This document shows, piece after piece, positions 1-9,378 of a stretch of DNA of 48,497 nt. The notes under the pieces are model-generated. The model was not told where the DNA came from. It saw only the letters and a list, made by a program, of their open reading frames with translations, and ran no database searches. Source of the stretch: an uncultured Flavobacteriales bacterium. GTDB taxonomy: Bacteria > Bacteroidota > Bacteroidia > Flavobacteriales_D > Parvicellaceae. Each line of letters opens with the position of its first letter. Within the stretch, counting starts at the first letter, position 1. The stretch spans positions 1-48,497 of the forward strand of contig CAJQPO010000083.1 of NCBI GenBank assembly GCA_905480225.1, given 5' to 3'. A program made the translations under genes and the position numbers.

Positions 1-252
1 TCATTTAAAAGTGATACAGAAAATAAAGGCTCTCATGTCTATGGCAAAATAAAATTTGTGGAATACGGTGAGGACTATAAAGTGAAATTTGTTGCGTATG
101 GAGAAAATTTAAAAATCAAGTACGTTGAATACGGGGAAGACAAAGTTGGGAAATGGAAAGTTGTCGATTACGGAGAAAAATACAAAATCAAGGTCGTCAA
201 GTACGGGGAGGACTTTAAGGTTAAAGAAGTGGAATATGGCGAAGGTTGCTAG
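1..252 (+). CDS. YGE-repeat protein, C-terminal part (5' end outside window)
   Basis: The reading frame is open from base 1 to the TAG at 250-252, giving 83 visible residues, so the gene begins before the window; the GTG at 58 is only an internal valine codon. The visible part is almost all repeat: six copies of a roughly 11-residue unit, (I/V)-K-x-V-x-Y-G-E-x-x-K, with Y-G-E invariant and one copy two residues longer. Lysine and glutamate/aspartate alternate with beta-branched and aromatic residues, which suggests short beta strands. The spacing resembles Bacteroidota beta-repeat proteins of the DUF6150 (septoil-knot) type, but that is a pattern guess and no function is proposed. The stop lies 11 bases from the convergent stop of the transglutaminase-fold gene, and no terminator is visible between them. 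Confidence 0.75.
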   Translation, partial: SFKSDTENKGSHVYGKIKFVEYGEDYKVKFVAYGENLKIKYVEYGEDKVGKWKVVDYGEKYKIKVVKYGEDFKVKEVEYGEGC

Positions 253-263
253 CCAGTATCGCT

Positions 264-2297
264 TTATTTCTCTAGATTCTCTCTTTTTTTAACCTCAATT
301 TTAATTTCTTTCAATTTATTTCGAATTAAAATTTTATAATCAGACAAAATAGATTGGTGCCTATTTAACTCTCGGATTCGGTACAAATGTCTAGACCGCT
401 CGAAACGGTGATTTGCTTTTCTTCTTGCCGACTCTGTTCTCTTTTCCCAAATGTAATTTACCTTGAGCTGTTTTTGATTTTTCATGTCTGTTTTGAGCCA
501 CCCGTTTATTGCAGTGTTCTGGTTTACAATCTGATTGTACCACTCAATTTGAGCCAGGTAATATTCAATGATTTTTTGATTATTAGTCTGTATAGATTCT
601 CCCATATCATCTACATCGATAAATGGACTCATCTCCGTGTAAACTGCTTGGTTAGCCTTAATTAATTTTTTCATCTCAACGATATTCCTGTAGCCACTGT
701 TGATATACTCATTTCTGTTTTTAATTAATAACCCGAAAAGACTATCTCTCTTTATTCGATGAATTGTGTCATACATTTTTGCTCTTTTTCGTGATTCAAA
801 GTAAATAGAATCAAACTTTGAATAAAATTGAATAAGCCAAGATTCTGCTTCAGCAGTATTATTTGCTTGTTCAATCAGTGCATCTTGAACTCTTAAAGCA
901 AGTGGAGATAGTTTCTTTTCAATGGCATGCAAAAAGCTGTTGATACTGTCATTAGCTGTAAATAATTGTTGCAATTTTTTTTCAGTATTGACAAATGAAG
1001 TCAAGGCCATATCAACCTCAGCCCTAGACACAATTTCTTCAGAAGTTTTTGTCCTCAATTGCATTTCTTTTAACTTATTGCACGTTGCCGTCAGTTTTTC
1101 AATTTTATCGATTGTTTTTTTTCTAGCTTTTTTGTGCTTTAAAATGTACTTCACATCCTTTTTAATAAAGGTATTTGTACGGTTGATTACATCCGTGTTT
1201 TGTTTAAAAATCAATTTATATCGTCTTTTTTCTTCCTTGTTTAAGCCGTTATGAACGATTTTTTCGACCTTGCTTTGCCTTTTAAATGCAGATTTTGAAG
1301 TATCAATAAAATAAAATAATGTGTCATATTCGTCATATCGAATCAGGCAATCTTCAAGGTCTTCTACTTTGGTATCGTTATACTTATTTAAATTAAGTTG
1401 GACATAATTCTCTTGACCAAAACCAAATGAAAAATAGTTAGTATCGCTAAATTCAAGATTAGAAAGTCCTAATAATTGAGCGCTATATTCATCAAAACGA
1501 TATTGATTTATCTTTTCTTCAAAATTGAAGAAACTCCTGGTCTTCGGTCTTGATCGCATATACCGTTTTTTTTCTGTCATAGTCAATCTGAATGTGTCTA
1601 TTGACATCGGAACATGCAACAGTTGCCAAAATGGAGCATCTGGCAAATGATCTATGATCATTTCATCTGGAACCATATTGTATCTATGGTAAGTCGGTTC
1701 TTGAATAAAGGCTAACTTATATCGAACATACGGAATCCCAAGAACTCGTTTTAAAAGAGCAGCCAACTTCCGCTCTCTAGTCGAAACATAACCCGCATCA
1801 AAAGTAGCATCTACTAACTGCCAAACTCCATTTATTTGGATTCCATTCCATGAGTGATCTGAAACATGATACGCACTAGAATGCACATGAGCCCATAAAT
1901 CTCTATCTACATTGCCGTCAATTTTTTCACATTTTATACCCGCTTCTAGATACAATTCATTCAACAATTGAGCATAATGCATACAAACACCTTTTCGACT
2001 TCTTAATGTTTTTTGAATGGACTGCTCTTTGACTTTACTCAAAGTCATTTGATTAACATCATACTTAATGTTATGGATTACCCAAGTATAAACTGCCAGT
2101 GCCTTATCTTCTTCATTCCTTAGATGCCCCGTTAGCTCTTTAGCCAGCTTAGTTACATTTCTTGATTTACTAAACGGTACGCTTTGTGACGCATTAATGA
2201 CGGCATTCTCTTGTGCTTGAACACTGAACATATTTATCATTAAACCCACCAAAAAGGCACGAATAATTGTACGCGTATAATTCAAGATTACTGGCAT
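264..2297 (-). CDS. Exported transglutaminase-fold protein with long coiled C-terminal region
   Basis: The N-terminus has a hydrophobic signal segment ending near VQA-QEN. A transglutaminase-like core follows: catalytic Cys in KGVCMHYAQL (about residue 105), His in SDHSWNGI (about 148) and Asp in WQLVDATFD (about 163), the complete Cys-His-Asp triad of the family. The remaining roughly 500 residues are charged, helix-rich and match nothing I recognise. Related Bacteroidota proteins are secreted or periplasmic peptidase/transglutaminase-like proteins; the substrate is unknown. I start at the ATG at 2297 (677 aa). The longer frame opens at a TTG at 2315, but a promoter box (minus strand, 2303-2310) lies between the two, so the TTG should not be on the mRNA, and the shorter form starts directly with the signal peptide. 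Confidence 0.8.
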   Translation of the reverse strand: MPVILNYTRTIIRAFLVGLMINMFSVQAQENAVINASQSVPFSKSRNVTKLAKELTGHLRNEEDKALAVYTWVIHNIKYDVNQMTLSKVKEQSIQKTLRSRKGVCMHYAQLLNELYLEAGIKCEKIDGNVDRDLWAHVHSSAYHVSDHSWNGIQINGVWQLVDATFDAGYVSTRERKLAALLKRVLGIPYVRYKLAFIQEPTYHRYNMVPDEMIIDHLPDAPFWQLLHVPMSIDTFRLTMTEKKRYMRSRPKTRSFFNFEEKINQYRFDEYSAQLLGLSNLEFSDTNYFSFGFGQENYVQLNLNKYNDTKVEDLEDCLIRYDEYDTLFYFIDTSKSAFKRQSKVEKIVHNGLNKEEKRRYKLIFKQNTDVINRTNTFIKKDVKYILKHKKARKKTIDKIEKLTATCNKLKEMQLRTKTSEEIVSRAEVDMALTSFVNTEKKLQQLFTANDSINSFLHAIEKKLSPLALRVQDALIEQANNTAEAESWLIQFYSKFDSIYFESRKRAKMYDTIHRIKRDSLFGLLIKNRNEYINSGYRNIVEMKKLIKANQAVYTEMSPFIDVDDMGESIQTNNQKIIEYYLAQIEWYNQIVNQNTAINGWLKTDMKNQKQLKVNYIWEKRTESARRKANHRFERSRHLYRIRELNRHQSILSDYKILIRNKLKEIKIEVKKRENLEK

Positions 2298-2302
2298 TGT
2301 AG

Positions 2303-2310
2303 CAAACCTA
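2303..2310 (-). promoter_or_regulatory. -7 box of the transglutaminase-fold gene
   Basis: TAGGTTTG on the minus strand matches the Bacteroidota -7 consensus TAnnTTTG exactly and ends 5 bases before the ATG at 2297. A TTG lies 17 bases further upstream, slightly closer than the usual 19-20. The position predicts a transcript starting at or next to the start codon. Confidence 0.5.
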
Positions 2311-2419
2311 TTCAATTAACTCTTTAGCAAATAAGATATTGCCAATTATTGAGATAATAATCATCCCTATATCAACCTTAATATTAACATTTAGTTACAA
2401 CTGTATTCGTTCACTTTTC

Positions 2420-2427
2420 TAACTTCG
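2420..2427 (+). promoter_or_regulatory. -7 box of the MATE gene
   Basis: TAACTTCG matches TAnnTTTG at seven of eight positions and ends 5 bases before the ATG at 2433. No good -33 TTG is seen at the right distance. Confidence 0.4.
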
Positions 2428-2432
2428 CGATT

Positions 2433-3785
2433 ATGGAAAGAGTTTCCTTCAAAGAAATTTACCGTCTAGCAATACCAGCCATACTGTTTAATGTGGTTGA
2501 ACCAATTATTGGAATGACCGACATGGCAATCATTGGTAGAGTATCAGAAAATGCGACAGAAGCTCAAGGAGGAGTTGGTCTGGCTGCAGGTTTAATTTCG
2601 CTATTGGTATGGAGCCTTGCACAATTAAGAACAGCAGTATCTGCAATTACCTCACAATACCTGGGCAAAGGGAAGATAGATCAAATTCGATCTTTGATTC
2701 CTGTAGCTCTTTTTGCAAGCATTTTTTTAGGAATTGCAGCTTGGCTGCTCACCGCTTATTTTTACTTACCCATCAGTAATTTTCTTTATGCCAAGTCTAA
2801 TGCTGTGATTGTTCAACAGGCGAACATTTATTATTGTATTCGAGCAATTGGATTACCGTTCTCCCTATTTATTGCCTGCGCATTTGGAATCTTCCGAGGT
2901 CTTCAGGACACCTCTTGGGCAATGATCATTAGCTTAATAGGCGGCACTCTAAATTTGATTCTTGATTTGTTACTTGTTAACGGCATAGGATCAATCCCAG
3001 CATATGGTGTGGCTGGAGCAGCTTGGGCCAGTGTGATTTCTCAGGTTTTAATGACAGCTCTTTGTGTTTTCTTTATTCAGAAAAGAACACCATTCAGTCT
3101 TTTTTACATTAAGAAAAAAATTCATGAGCTCAAAAACATGCTTATCATTTTCCTAAATATGTTTATTCGAACCATTGCAGTAAGCGGAACCTTTATTATC
3201 GCTCTTAGATTTGCCAATAATTACGAGGAATTACAAGAAGGGTCCTTAGCAGCTTATGCTATTGGAATTAATATTTGGTTATTTTCTTCTTATTTCATTG
3301 ATGGATTTTCTAATGCTGGAAACGCAATAGCTGGAAAATTACTTGGCGAAGGGAGTTTTAAAAAATTAGTCCGATTAAGAAATGATTTGCTGAAAATAAA
3401 TGGAATGATTGGCATAGGACTTGCTTTAATCTACCTCGTATCCTATCTAGTGTTAGGAGATCTATTTACTGAAGATTTAAACGTTAAAACCATTTTCTAT
3501 TCATTTTTCTGGATCATAATCGTCATGCAACCATTTAACTCTATCGCCTTCAGTTACGACGGCATATTCAAAGGTTTAGGAGAAGCCAAAGCGCTTAGAA
3601 ACAGTTTGCTGCTTGGCACATTTGGAATTTTCTTGCCATTATTAATTGGGTTCAATCAATTTTATCCCAATCTATTTAGTATTTGGGGAGCTTTTGCCGG
3701 CTGGATGCTATTCAGAGGACTGAGCCTTCACCTGATTTTTAACAAAAAATATTCCCTTAAAAACGCACGCATTAAAAATATCTAA
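2433..3785 (+). CDS. MATE family multidrug/Na+ antiporter-type efflux protein
   Basis: This 450-residue protein is hydrophobic throughout and consistent with the 12 membrane helices of the MATE family, in two similar halves. Family features visible are the N-terminal IYRLAIPAILFNVVEPIIGMTD segment and a second-half repeat with NMFIRTIAV. MATE proteins expel cationic drugs or metabolites in exchange for Na+ or H+; substrate and coupling ion cannot be read from sequence. The length is normal (440-460). It diverges from the transglutaminase-fold gene over a 135-base gap holding both promoter boxes. It is probably transcribed alone, because the next gene starts 84 bases downstream and is unrelated. 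Confidence 0.9.
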   Translation: MERVSFKEIYRLAIPAILFNVVEPIIGMTDMAIIGRVSENATEAQGGVGLAAGLISLLVWSLAQLRTAVSAITSQYLGKGKIDQIRSLIPVALFASIFLGIAAWLLTAYFYLPISNFLYAKSNAVIVQQANIYYCIRAIGLPFSLFIACAFGIFRGLQDTSWAMIISLIGGTLNLILDLLLVNGIGSIPAYGVAGAAWASVISQVLMTALCVFFIQKRTPFSLFYIKKKIHELKNMLIIFLNMFIRTIAVSGTFIIALRFANNYEELQEGSLAAYAIGINIWLFSSYFIDGFSNAGNAIAGKLLGEGSFKKLVRLRNDLLKINGMIGIGLALIYLVSYLVLGDLFTEDLNVKTIFYSFFWIIIVMQPFNSIAFSYDGIFKGLGEAKALRNSLLLGTFGIFLPLLIGFNQFYPNLFSIWGAFAGWMLFRGLSLHLIFNKKYSLKNARIKNI

Positions 3786-3869
3786 TTCAACAATTTTTAT
3801 AGCTAAGTGTATTTCTAATGTAACTAATTGATGAAATAAAATTTAAATTATGTAGGCTTCGTCCAAGAC

Positions 3870-6038
3870 ATGAAAAAATTACTGCTGATTATATCATTGC
3901 TTTTATCCATTCACGCAAAAGCTGGGCCTACGCTTCTGACACCTGAAGAGAAGGCATTTCTTTATCATGTGATTATGAAGAGTCCTGTGCTCAAGCGGAA
4001 TCTTTCAGACCTTGTTCATTTTAAAGGCGATTCGATCATTTATAAGAATAAGGTAATCTATGACGATATTGAAGAACAAATCATCTATGAACCTTCACTA
4101 CTGGAATTAAATATTCAAGGATTTGGCAATGTGTCACCAGGGTTGCTCTCAGAATTGGCCACAAAAATGGCATTATATGCGTTGCAAAATGAACTCAGCC
4201 AATCTATTCCAAAAACAAATACACTTCATACCGATCGGATCTTTAAACTGTTTATGGATAAATTACTTCAATCGTTACCAGAAAATGCAACCCGAATTCG
4301 TAATCAAAAACTTGAAGTGCTTCCTAAAATTCTAAAGCTGTTTAATCCTGGATTTTCTATGAATGAAAAAATAGCTTTTATAAATAGTATTGGAATCTAC
4401 AGTATAAAAGACCAACAACAAATACTTGACGCCTACCATAAATCCATTGATTTATATACACAAGAAAAAGCCTTGGACTACTTTTTAATGTTAGGTGGAA
4501 AAAATTTGGACTTTCAAAATACACTATTGGCAGCAGGAGACGGAAGCGGCACTGCCGGTTTGCTTAGAGAAAAAGACAATGGAAAACCTAAAGGAATTGG
4601 ACTTTTTACTTATCAGACCAAGATTAGCCCTAACCCAAATCAAATTCAGATTATTCAAACACCTGAAAAATCATTTCAGCTTCTAGGCAACAAGCAAACA
4701 ACAAATCTCCATCTCAGTATCTGGGGGTTTAACTCGAAACATCAAACTACCGTTGTTATAAAAAACAATAATGTTTCTTACCTCCTGTTTGCAAATAATC
4801 TTACCAAAGAGCTTTCGCCTGATACCACTTTTTCTGGCGGAAAAACATATTTCACATTACTAGCAGAAGTTCAGCATAAAATCGACCTACTCAACGAAAA
4901 AACAAAAGGTAATTCTGGTTTAATCAATAAAATAGCAACTATTAACAGCACGCTTTTAGCAGCCAATCAAACGATTAATAAAAACGAAGAAGCCATCATC
5001 GGAATAAAAAGAAGTTCTTCTAAAAGCAAAAAGAAAAAAATAGCTAAACATGAAGATAAAATAGCCAGAGCTAATCAAAAAATAAGGTTGTACCAAAAGA
5101 AACTGGAGAAGGTAGAATTTGATTTGAAAATTGCCGAAGAAAAACAGTTCGTGTGGGAAAGTGAACTCAAAAAAATGAAGAGTAACCTCGGAGAAAAACA
5201 ATTGTCATTTAAGAGAATTGGGGACGTGTTTTTGTACGAAGATGGATCCATTTTTAATGCCATCACACAAGATTTTAAGTTCAGCGACGAAACTTCGAAA
5301 GATAAATTCACAATTAAGTTAATTGCGATTGGAAATGTACCCATGGCAAAAAACGTAGATGAAGTTCAACTTCATATTAATGTTACTCCAGGTAAAACCA
5401 TTGATAGATTTTTCAATGAATTTGATTTGAAATTGAAAGATCAATTCAAATCCGATTGTTTTACCTTATCTGATTTCTCTTTAGACGCATTTCAGCAATT
5501 CCAGCTGAAACGGATTGCTCTTAAAATGAGCTTGCCAGCAACCACTACATATGCATCAATTCGGGGGAATGGAATAGGTATTCAGACTGAAAACGGAATT
5601 GAGGCTTCAAAAATGGACTATATCGACTCCTATCCGGGAAGCAGTCAAGCAGACAAGAAAAGGATGAAAGAAAGCAAGATGTTCTCAGACCTTAGGATAA
5701 GTAAAATCCACATCTATTTTCTCGATAGCAATCTGTACATAGATATTAATTCATATACAGACCCTGTTAAAAGTAATATCCATGAAAAAGAAGAAATAAA
5801 ATACTTATTTAAAAAAAATAATGTAACGGGAAACGAAGTGCTTAGTGCATTGCGTTCTTATTATTTATTTCAAGAAATTTTAAATGAAATTAAAAGGCAG
5901 TGCATGCATTCACTGCCAAAAAACGCTCAAGAGCTATGCCTGCAAAGAATAGGCAAACTAAAGACACAAATCAATGTCAACTGTAACGGAAAAATGGCAT
6001 TTGATCACTCTATTTTTGAACAGTTTACAGAAAATTAA
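3870..6038 (+). CDS. Unrecognised exported coiled-coil protein
   Basis: The 722-residue product begins with a clear signal peptide (MKKLLLIISLLLSIHAKA, cleavage near residue 18) without a lipobox Cys. Residues of about 325-445 are rich in Lys, Glu and Leu with a heptad-like pattern and a run of Ser/Lys (SSSKSKKKK), so a long coiled coil is likely. The flanking regions look globular, including a C-terminal part with four Cys in the last 80 residues. I do not recognise a family. Secretion to the periplasm or outer membrane is the only functional inference. The gene stands alone on the plus strand, and its last 4 bases overlap the convergent end of the helicase gene. Confidence 0.75.
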   Translation: MKKLLLIISLLLSIHAKAGPTLLTPEEKAFLYHVIMKSPVLKRNLSDLVHFKGDSIIYKNKVIYDDIEEQIIYEPSLLELNIQGFGNVSPGLLSELATKMALYALQNELSQSIPKTNTLHTDRIFKLFMDKLLQSLPENATRIRNQKLEVLPKILKLFNPGFSMNEKIAFINSIGIYSIKDQQQILDAYHKSIDLYTQEKALDYFLMLGGKNLDFQNTLLAAGDGSGTAGLLREKDNGKPKGIGLFTYQTKISPNPNQIQIIQTPEKSFQLLGNKQTTNLHLSIWGFNSKHQTTVVIKNNNVSYLLFANNLTKELSPDTTFSGGKTYFTLLAEVQHKIDLLNEKTKGNSGLINKIATINSTLLAANQTINKNEEAIIGIKRSSSKSKKKKIAKHEDKIARANQKIRLYQKKLEKVEFDLKIAEEKQFVWESELKKMKSNLGEKQLSFKRIGDVFLYEDGSIFNAITQDFKFSDETSKDKFTIKLIAIGNVPMAKNVDEVQLHINVTPGKTIDRFFNEFDLKLKDQFKSDCFTLSDFSLDAFQQFQLKRIALKMSLPATTTYASIRGNGIGIQTENGIEASKMDYIDSYPGSSQADKKRMKESKMFSDLRISKIHIYFLDSNLYIDINSYTDPVKSNIHEKEEIKYLFKKNNVTGNEVLSALRSYYLFQEILNEIKRQCMHSLPKNAQELCLQRIGKLKTQINVNCNGKMAFDHSIFEQFTEN

Positions 6039-7510
6039 TCCGATTGCTCTTCTGGAAAAAATGAGGCATGAAAATTAATGAGGTATACTTTCTCCTGAGC
6101 ACGCGTAATTGCCGTATATAACCATCTTAAATATTCTTTATTCAATAATTCTTCCGTTATATAACCTTGATCAATAAATACCACTGGCCACTGGCCTCCT
6201 TGAGATTTATGACAAGTAACAGCATAGGCAAACTTAACTTGTAAAGCATTGAAATATGGATTATCCAGCACTTTTTTAATCCTTTGTTTCCTGTTAGAAA
6301 ACTCCATGTAGTCATTTTCAACTTCATGAAAAAATGCCTTCATTTCATCTCTTGGTAAATTAGGACCATCAATCATTATGGTATCCAATAATAGCTTCAC
6401 CTCCAGATTAGATTCGTCTGGATAATCAACCAATCTGCAAATGACATTAGCAAATCTACGCTGATATAAGTCTTCGAAAGCAACAATTTTTAATACTTCA
6501 ATGGTATCTCCATTTGCGATGAAACCGGCCTTAGATTCTTCATTGAGCCATGTGTAATTATTTTTTACTACCATTAAAATATCTCCAGTACTAATCTCAT
6601 CTTCATGCCATAATATCCGTGTTCTAATTTGCTGATTAAATTGATTAGCCCTTTTGTTTGATCGTGTTATTACTACGCAATTTTCAACCCCTTTGGTTCC
6701 CAAATTAATGTCTAACTCATCTTCTAATTCATAACCTGAAATCTTAATTATGTCTTTAAACGGTTCTGTTTTAAGCGAAGGGAATGTAACCGTTCCTTCT
6801 TTTGTTTCAATCAACTGATTTTGCTGGGACCTGATTTGAAACGAATTAAACAGTATACCCGACTCCTTCAATTGTCGCATTACTTCTGTTAGCACAATTT
6901 CAACTACCGGCACAGCGTACCTTTTTCTGAGATAAGCTGAATCTAACGCATAACTTTGTTCTTCCATAACAGGTGGCAATTGAGCAACATCCCCCACTAA
7001 CAATAGCTTACATCCATCTCCTTGATAAACGTATTTGATCAAATCATCCAAAATACTTCGCTCTTCTTCAAATGGATTTTTCACTCCTCTTTTTACAGAT
7101 ATCATGGACGCCTCATCAACAATGAAAAGCGTATTCTTGTGTAAGTTTTTCATCAGAGCAAAATAATTTGCTCCTCCCTTACTGGTTTTAAAATAGAGCT
7201 TCCTATGTATCGTAGAGGCTGGTTTACAAGCGTAATTTGACATTACCTTAGCCGCTCTTCCTGTTGGTGCCAATAAAACTGTTTTTGTATTAAACTCAGG
7301 CATCGTTTTTACCAAAGCACCAACGGCAGAAGTTTTACCTGTTCCGGCATAACCTTTGACTAAAAAAACCGATCTGTTAGAATCCTGAAATAAGAACTCA
7401 CTCAGTGCGGAAAACAGCTTAGATTGTTCCGAAGTTGGCTGATGTAAGAAATAAGCCTGCAATATCTTCTTGAATCGAATCGTTATTTCTGTGGAATTGT
7501 ATTCCTTCAT
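6035..7510 (-). CDS. RecD-like superfamily 1 DNA helicase (AAA ATPase)
   Basis: The 491-residue protein carries the SF1 helicase set: Walker A GYAGTGKT (residues 53-60), a motif Ia-like APTGRAAK (81-88), Walker B with VDEAS (131-135), LLVGDVAQLPPV, and C-terminal UvrD/RecD2-type motifs TCHKSQGGQW and YTAITRAQEKVYLI. It is much shorter than RecD2 (over 700 aa) and lacks the N-terminal helix-hairpin-helix region, which fits the short Bacteroidota RecD-like group. It probably unwinds DNA during repair or recombination. No RecB or RecC partner lies nearby. The start is ATG at 7510; no TAnnTTTG box is obvious upstream. Confidence 0.88.
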   Translation of the reverse strand: MKEYNSTEITIRFKKILQAYFLHQPTSEQSKLFSALSEFLFQDSNRSVFLVKGYAGTGKTSAVGALVKTMPEFNTKTVLLAPTGRAAKVMSNYACKPASTIHRKLYFKTSKGGANYFALMKNLHKNTLFIVDEASMISVKRGVKNPFEEERSILDDLIKYVYQGDGCKLLLVGDVAQLPPVMEEQSYALDSAYLRKRYAVPVVEIVLTEVMRQLKESGILFNSFQIRSQQNQLIETKEGTVTFPSLKTEPFKDIIKISGYELEDELDINLGTKGVENCVVITRSNKRANQFNQQIRTRILWHEDEISTGDILMVVKNNYTWLNEESKAGFIANGDTIEVLKIVAFEDLYQRRFANVICRLVDYPDESNLEVKLLLDTIMIDGPNLPRDEMKAFFHEVENDYMEFSNRKQRIKKVLDNPYFNALQVKFAYAVTCHKSQGGQWPVVFIDQGYITEELLNKEYLRWLYTAITRAQEKVYLINFHASFFPEEQSD

Positions 7511-7615
7511 GCATCTTAAATCGATAAATAGCTGCTTGAAATTAGCTGAAAATAACGAAGTACAATTATTCGTTTTGATTTTTTTGCTTAAACAATTTCA
7601 ATATGAAAAAAATTG

Positions 7616-7623
7616 TAGTTTTG
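7616..7623 (+). promoter_or_regulatory. -7 box for the membrane protein/DUF3822/rsmD/coaD run
   Basis: TAGTTTTG is a perfect TAnnTTTG match, 25 bases before the ATG at 7649. No TTG lies at 19-20 bases upstream, so the -33 element is weak or absent. It would drive the run that ends at 11851. Confidence 0.45.
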
Positions 7624-7648
7624 TAACGCTTCAAAAGACGGTTGAGAT

Positions 7649-8575
7649 ATGGATAAATACGATAAAATAATGCACAATGCTGGAAAATTTGTTTTTCCTG
7701 CAATTTTCACCATTACTGGTCTAGTGATGCTAATTATGGGGTTAAGTACAGATGAAGCCACACAAGTTCAACAAACGTCTGAATTTGTTTTTGGCGGATT
7801 GGCATTACTACTTATGGGGATTTTGATGATTTTCAACGTGATGGGTGTCTTCAAACGAAAATCTAAATTTATTCTAATTCCGGCTTTAATTGGCGTTTGT
7901 ATTTGGTACGCGTTTATGAATTATGAATCCATAAAAGAACGGCTTGACTTGGAAGAAGAATACATGGCATACAATACAAGTGTTAAACAAGCGCTGCTGG
8001 ATATCAGAGATGTAGAAGTTGCATTTAGAAAAACCTATCAGCGTTACAGTAGCAGCAAGCAAGAATTGGAGTCGTTCTTAACGACCGGAACCGTTCCGTA
8101 CATCACCTCGTTGTGTGATGAAAGAGCAATCCCAGATGACCGTATGTCACTTGTACAGGCGGATAGTTTAGGAATTGACCCAAATACTGATGAAGGAAAT
8201 AGGGCAATGGAAAGAATCGACGAAGATGAGGCAGTTAAACTTGGTTTAATCACTCGAGACACCATAGAAATACCAGCGATGGATTTTATTTTTAATGGAT
8301 ACCATATTTGTAAATGTGAGGAATGGGATGTGAATGTTTCTCCAATGAGCAACATTGATAAACGTAAATTTTCATTTGAAATTGGCTCACTTTGGTCCAA
8401 AAGATTAAAAGAAGGAGAGTTTGAAGTTTACTCGGCAAATATTGGCGACTCTGCGCAGGCAAAGCATGTTTTTAAAGTATTCGATCCAAAACCATTTGAC
8501 CCTTTCCTAAGAAGAGACACATTAATTGTAGGAGACTTAACCAAGCATCATACAGAAGGTAACTGGCGAGACTAA
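7649..8575 (+). CDS. Membrane protein of unknown function
   Basis: The 308-residue protein has three predicted membrane helices near its N-terminus (about 14-32, 45-66 and 73-90). A charged helical linker follows (KQALLDIRDVEVAFRKTYQRY), then a roughly 170-residue soluble C-terminal domain. The linker resembles the helical region of small pilin-like or periplasmic Bacteroidota proteins, but I cannot name the family. The stop overlaps the next start (TAATG at 8573-8577), so translation is probably coupled to the DUF3822 gene. Confidence 0.8.
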   Translation: MDKYDKIMHNAGKFVFPAIFTITGLVMLIMGLSTDEATQVQQTSEFVFGGLALLLMGILMIFNVMGVFKRKSKFILIPALIGVCIWYAFMNYESIKERLDLEEEYMAYNTSVKQALLDIRDVEVAFRKTYQRYSSSKQELESFLTTGTVPYITSLCDERAIPDDRMSLVQADSLGIDPNTDEGNRAMERIDEDEAVKLGLITRDTIEIPAMDFIFNGYHICKCEEWDVNVSPMSNIDKRKFSFEIGSLWSKRLKEGEFEVYSANIGDSAQAKHVFKVFDPKPFDPFLRRDTLIVGDLTKHHTEGNWRD

Positions 8576-9378
8576 TGCAGCAATTGCTGTTTGAAAATAC
8601 TGAATCTGATTTTAAAGACAGCAATGAAAACCACCTCAATATTGAATGTGGTTTTGGTCTTTTTAAAGCCGTCGTTTATAATCCTATTTCCAAAGAAATT
8701 ATTTGGGCTTGCGAAAAGGAAGCAACAGGCATAGAACAAGCCATTGCTGAAACCAGTCTGAACAAATCTGGATTTGAAAATGTGCATATTAATCTAATTA
8801 ACCCCTATTCTACTTTAATTCCTAACCAGCTTTTTGAGGAAAATCATCTTTCGAAATATTTAAATTACAATTTTGAAACTATTGAAAATACAATCTGCTC
8901 CTTTGATTCCTTAAAAACAGTAGAGGCAAAAAATTGCTATTTACTTTTCGAAAAAGAAAAAGAAGGGATTTTTAAATTGTTCAATAATGCTCGAATTGGA
9001 CATCAGTCTACTGCATTTATTGAATTGAACAGATCTACCGAATCAATCGTTACGATTGAAATACACCCTACGCACTTTCAATTAATGCACATGAAGAACA
9101 ATGAATTCAAAGTGTTTAATTGCTTCGCATATGAAAATGTCGAAGATTTATTGTATTACATTACTTATGCCCTGAAGCAACTCAATGTAGTTAATAAGAG
9201 CGAAATTAATATTGCAGGTTGGATAGACAATGATCACGAAATCTATAAAAAATTAGTTACATACTTCCCAAAACTAAAAATTACAAAAGCCAATTCTGCT
9301 CCTTTAAAACCAGGCTGCATACCACTTAGCAAAATGCACCACTTTAATCAAGTAATCCGTCAACACGTGTGCGTATAA
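8575..9378 (+). CDS. DUF3822 family protein (actin-like ATPase-fold relative)
   Basis: The 267-residue soluble protein lies immediately upstream of rsmD, the position where DUF3822 proteins sit in many Bacteroidota. The middle contains strand-rich ELNRSTESIVTIEIHPTHF followed by ENVEDLLYYITYALKQL, in keeping with the acetate/actin-like fold suggested for the family. No biochemical role is established. Both ends overlap neighbours: the start by one base with the preceding stop, and the end by 10 bases with the rsmD GTG start. The family call rests on position and general appearance more than on a diagnostic motif. Confidence 0.75.
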   Translation: MQQLLFENTESDFKDSNENHLNIECGFGLFKAVVYNPISKEIIWACEKEATGIEQAIAETSLNKSGFENVHINLINPYSTLIPNQLFEENHLSKYLNYNFETIENTICSFDSLKTVEAKNCYLLFEKEKEGIFKLFNNARIGHQSTAFIELNRSTESIVTIEIHPTHFQLMHMKNNEFKVFNCFAYENVEDLLYYITYALKQLNVVNKSEINIAGWIDNDHEIYKKLVTYFPKLKITKANSAPLKPGCIPLSKMHHFNQVIRQHVCV

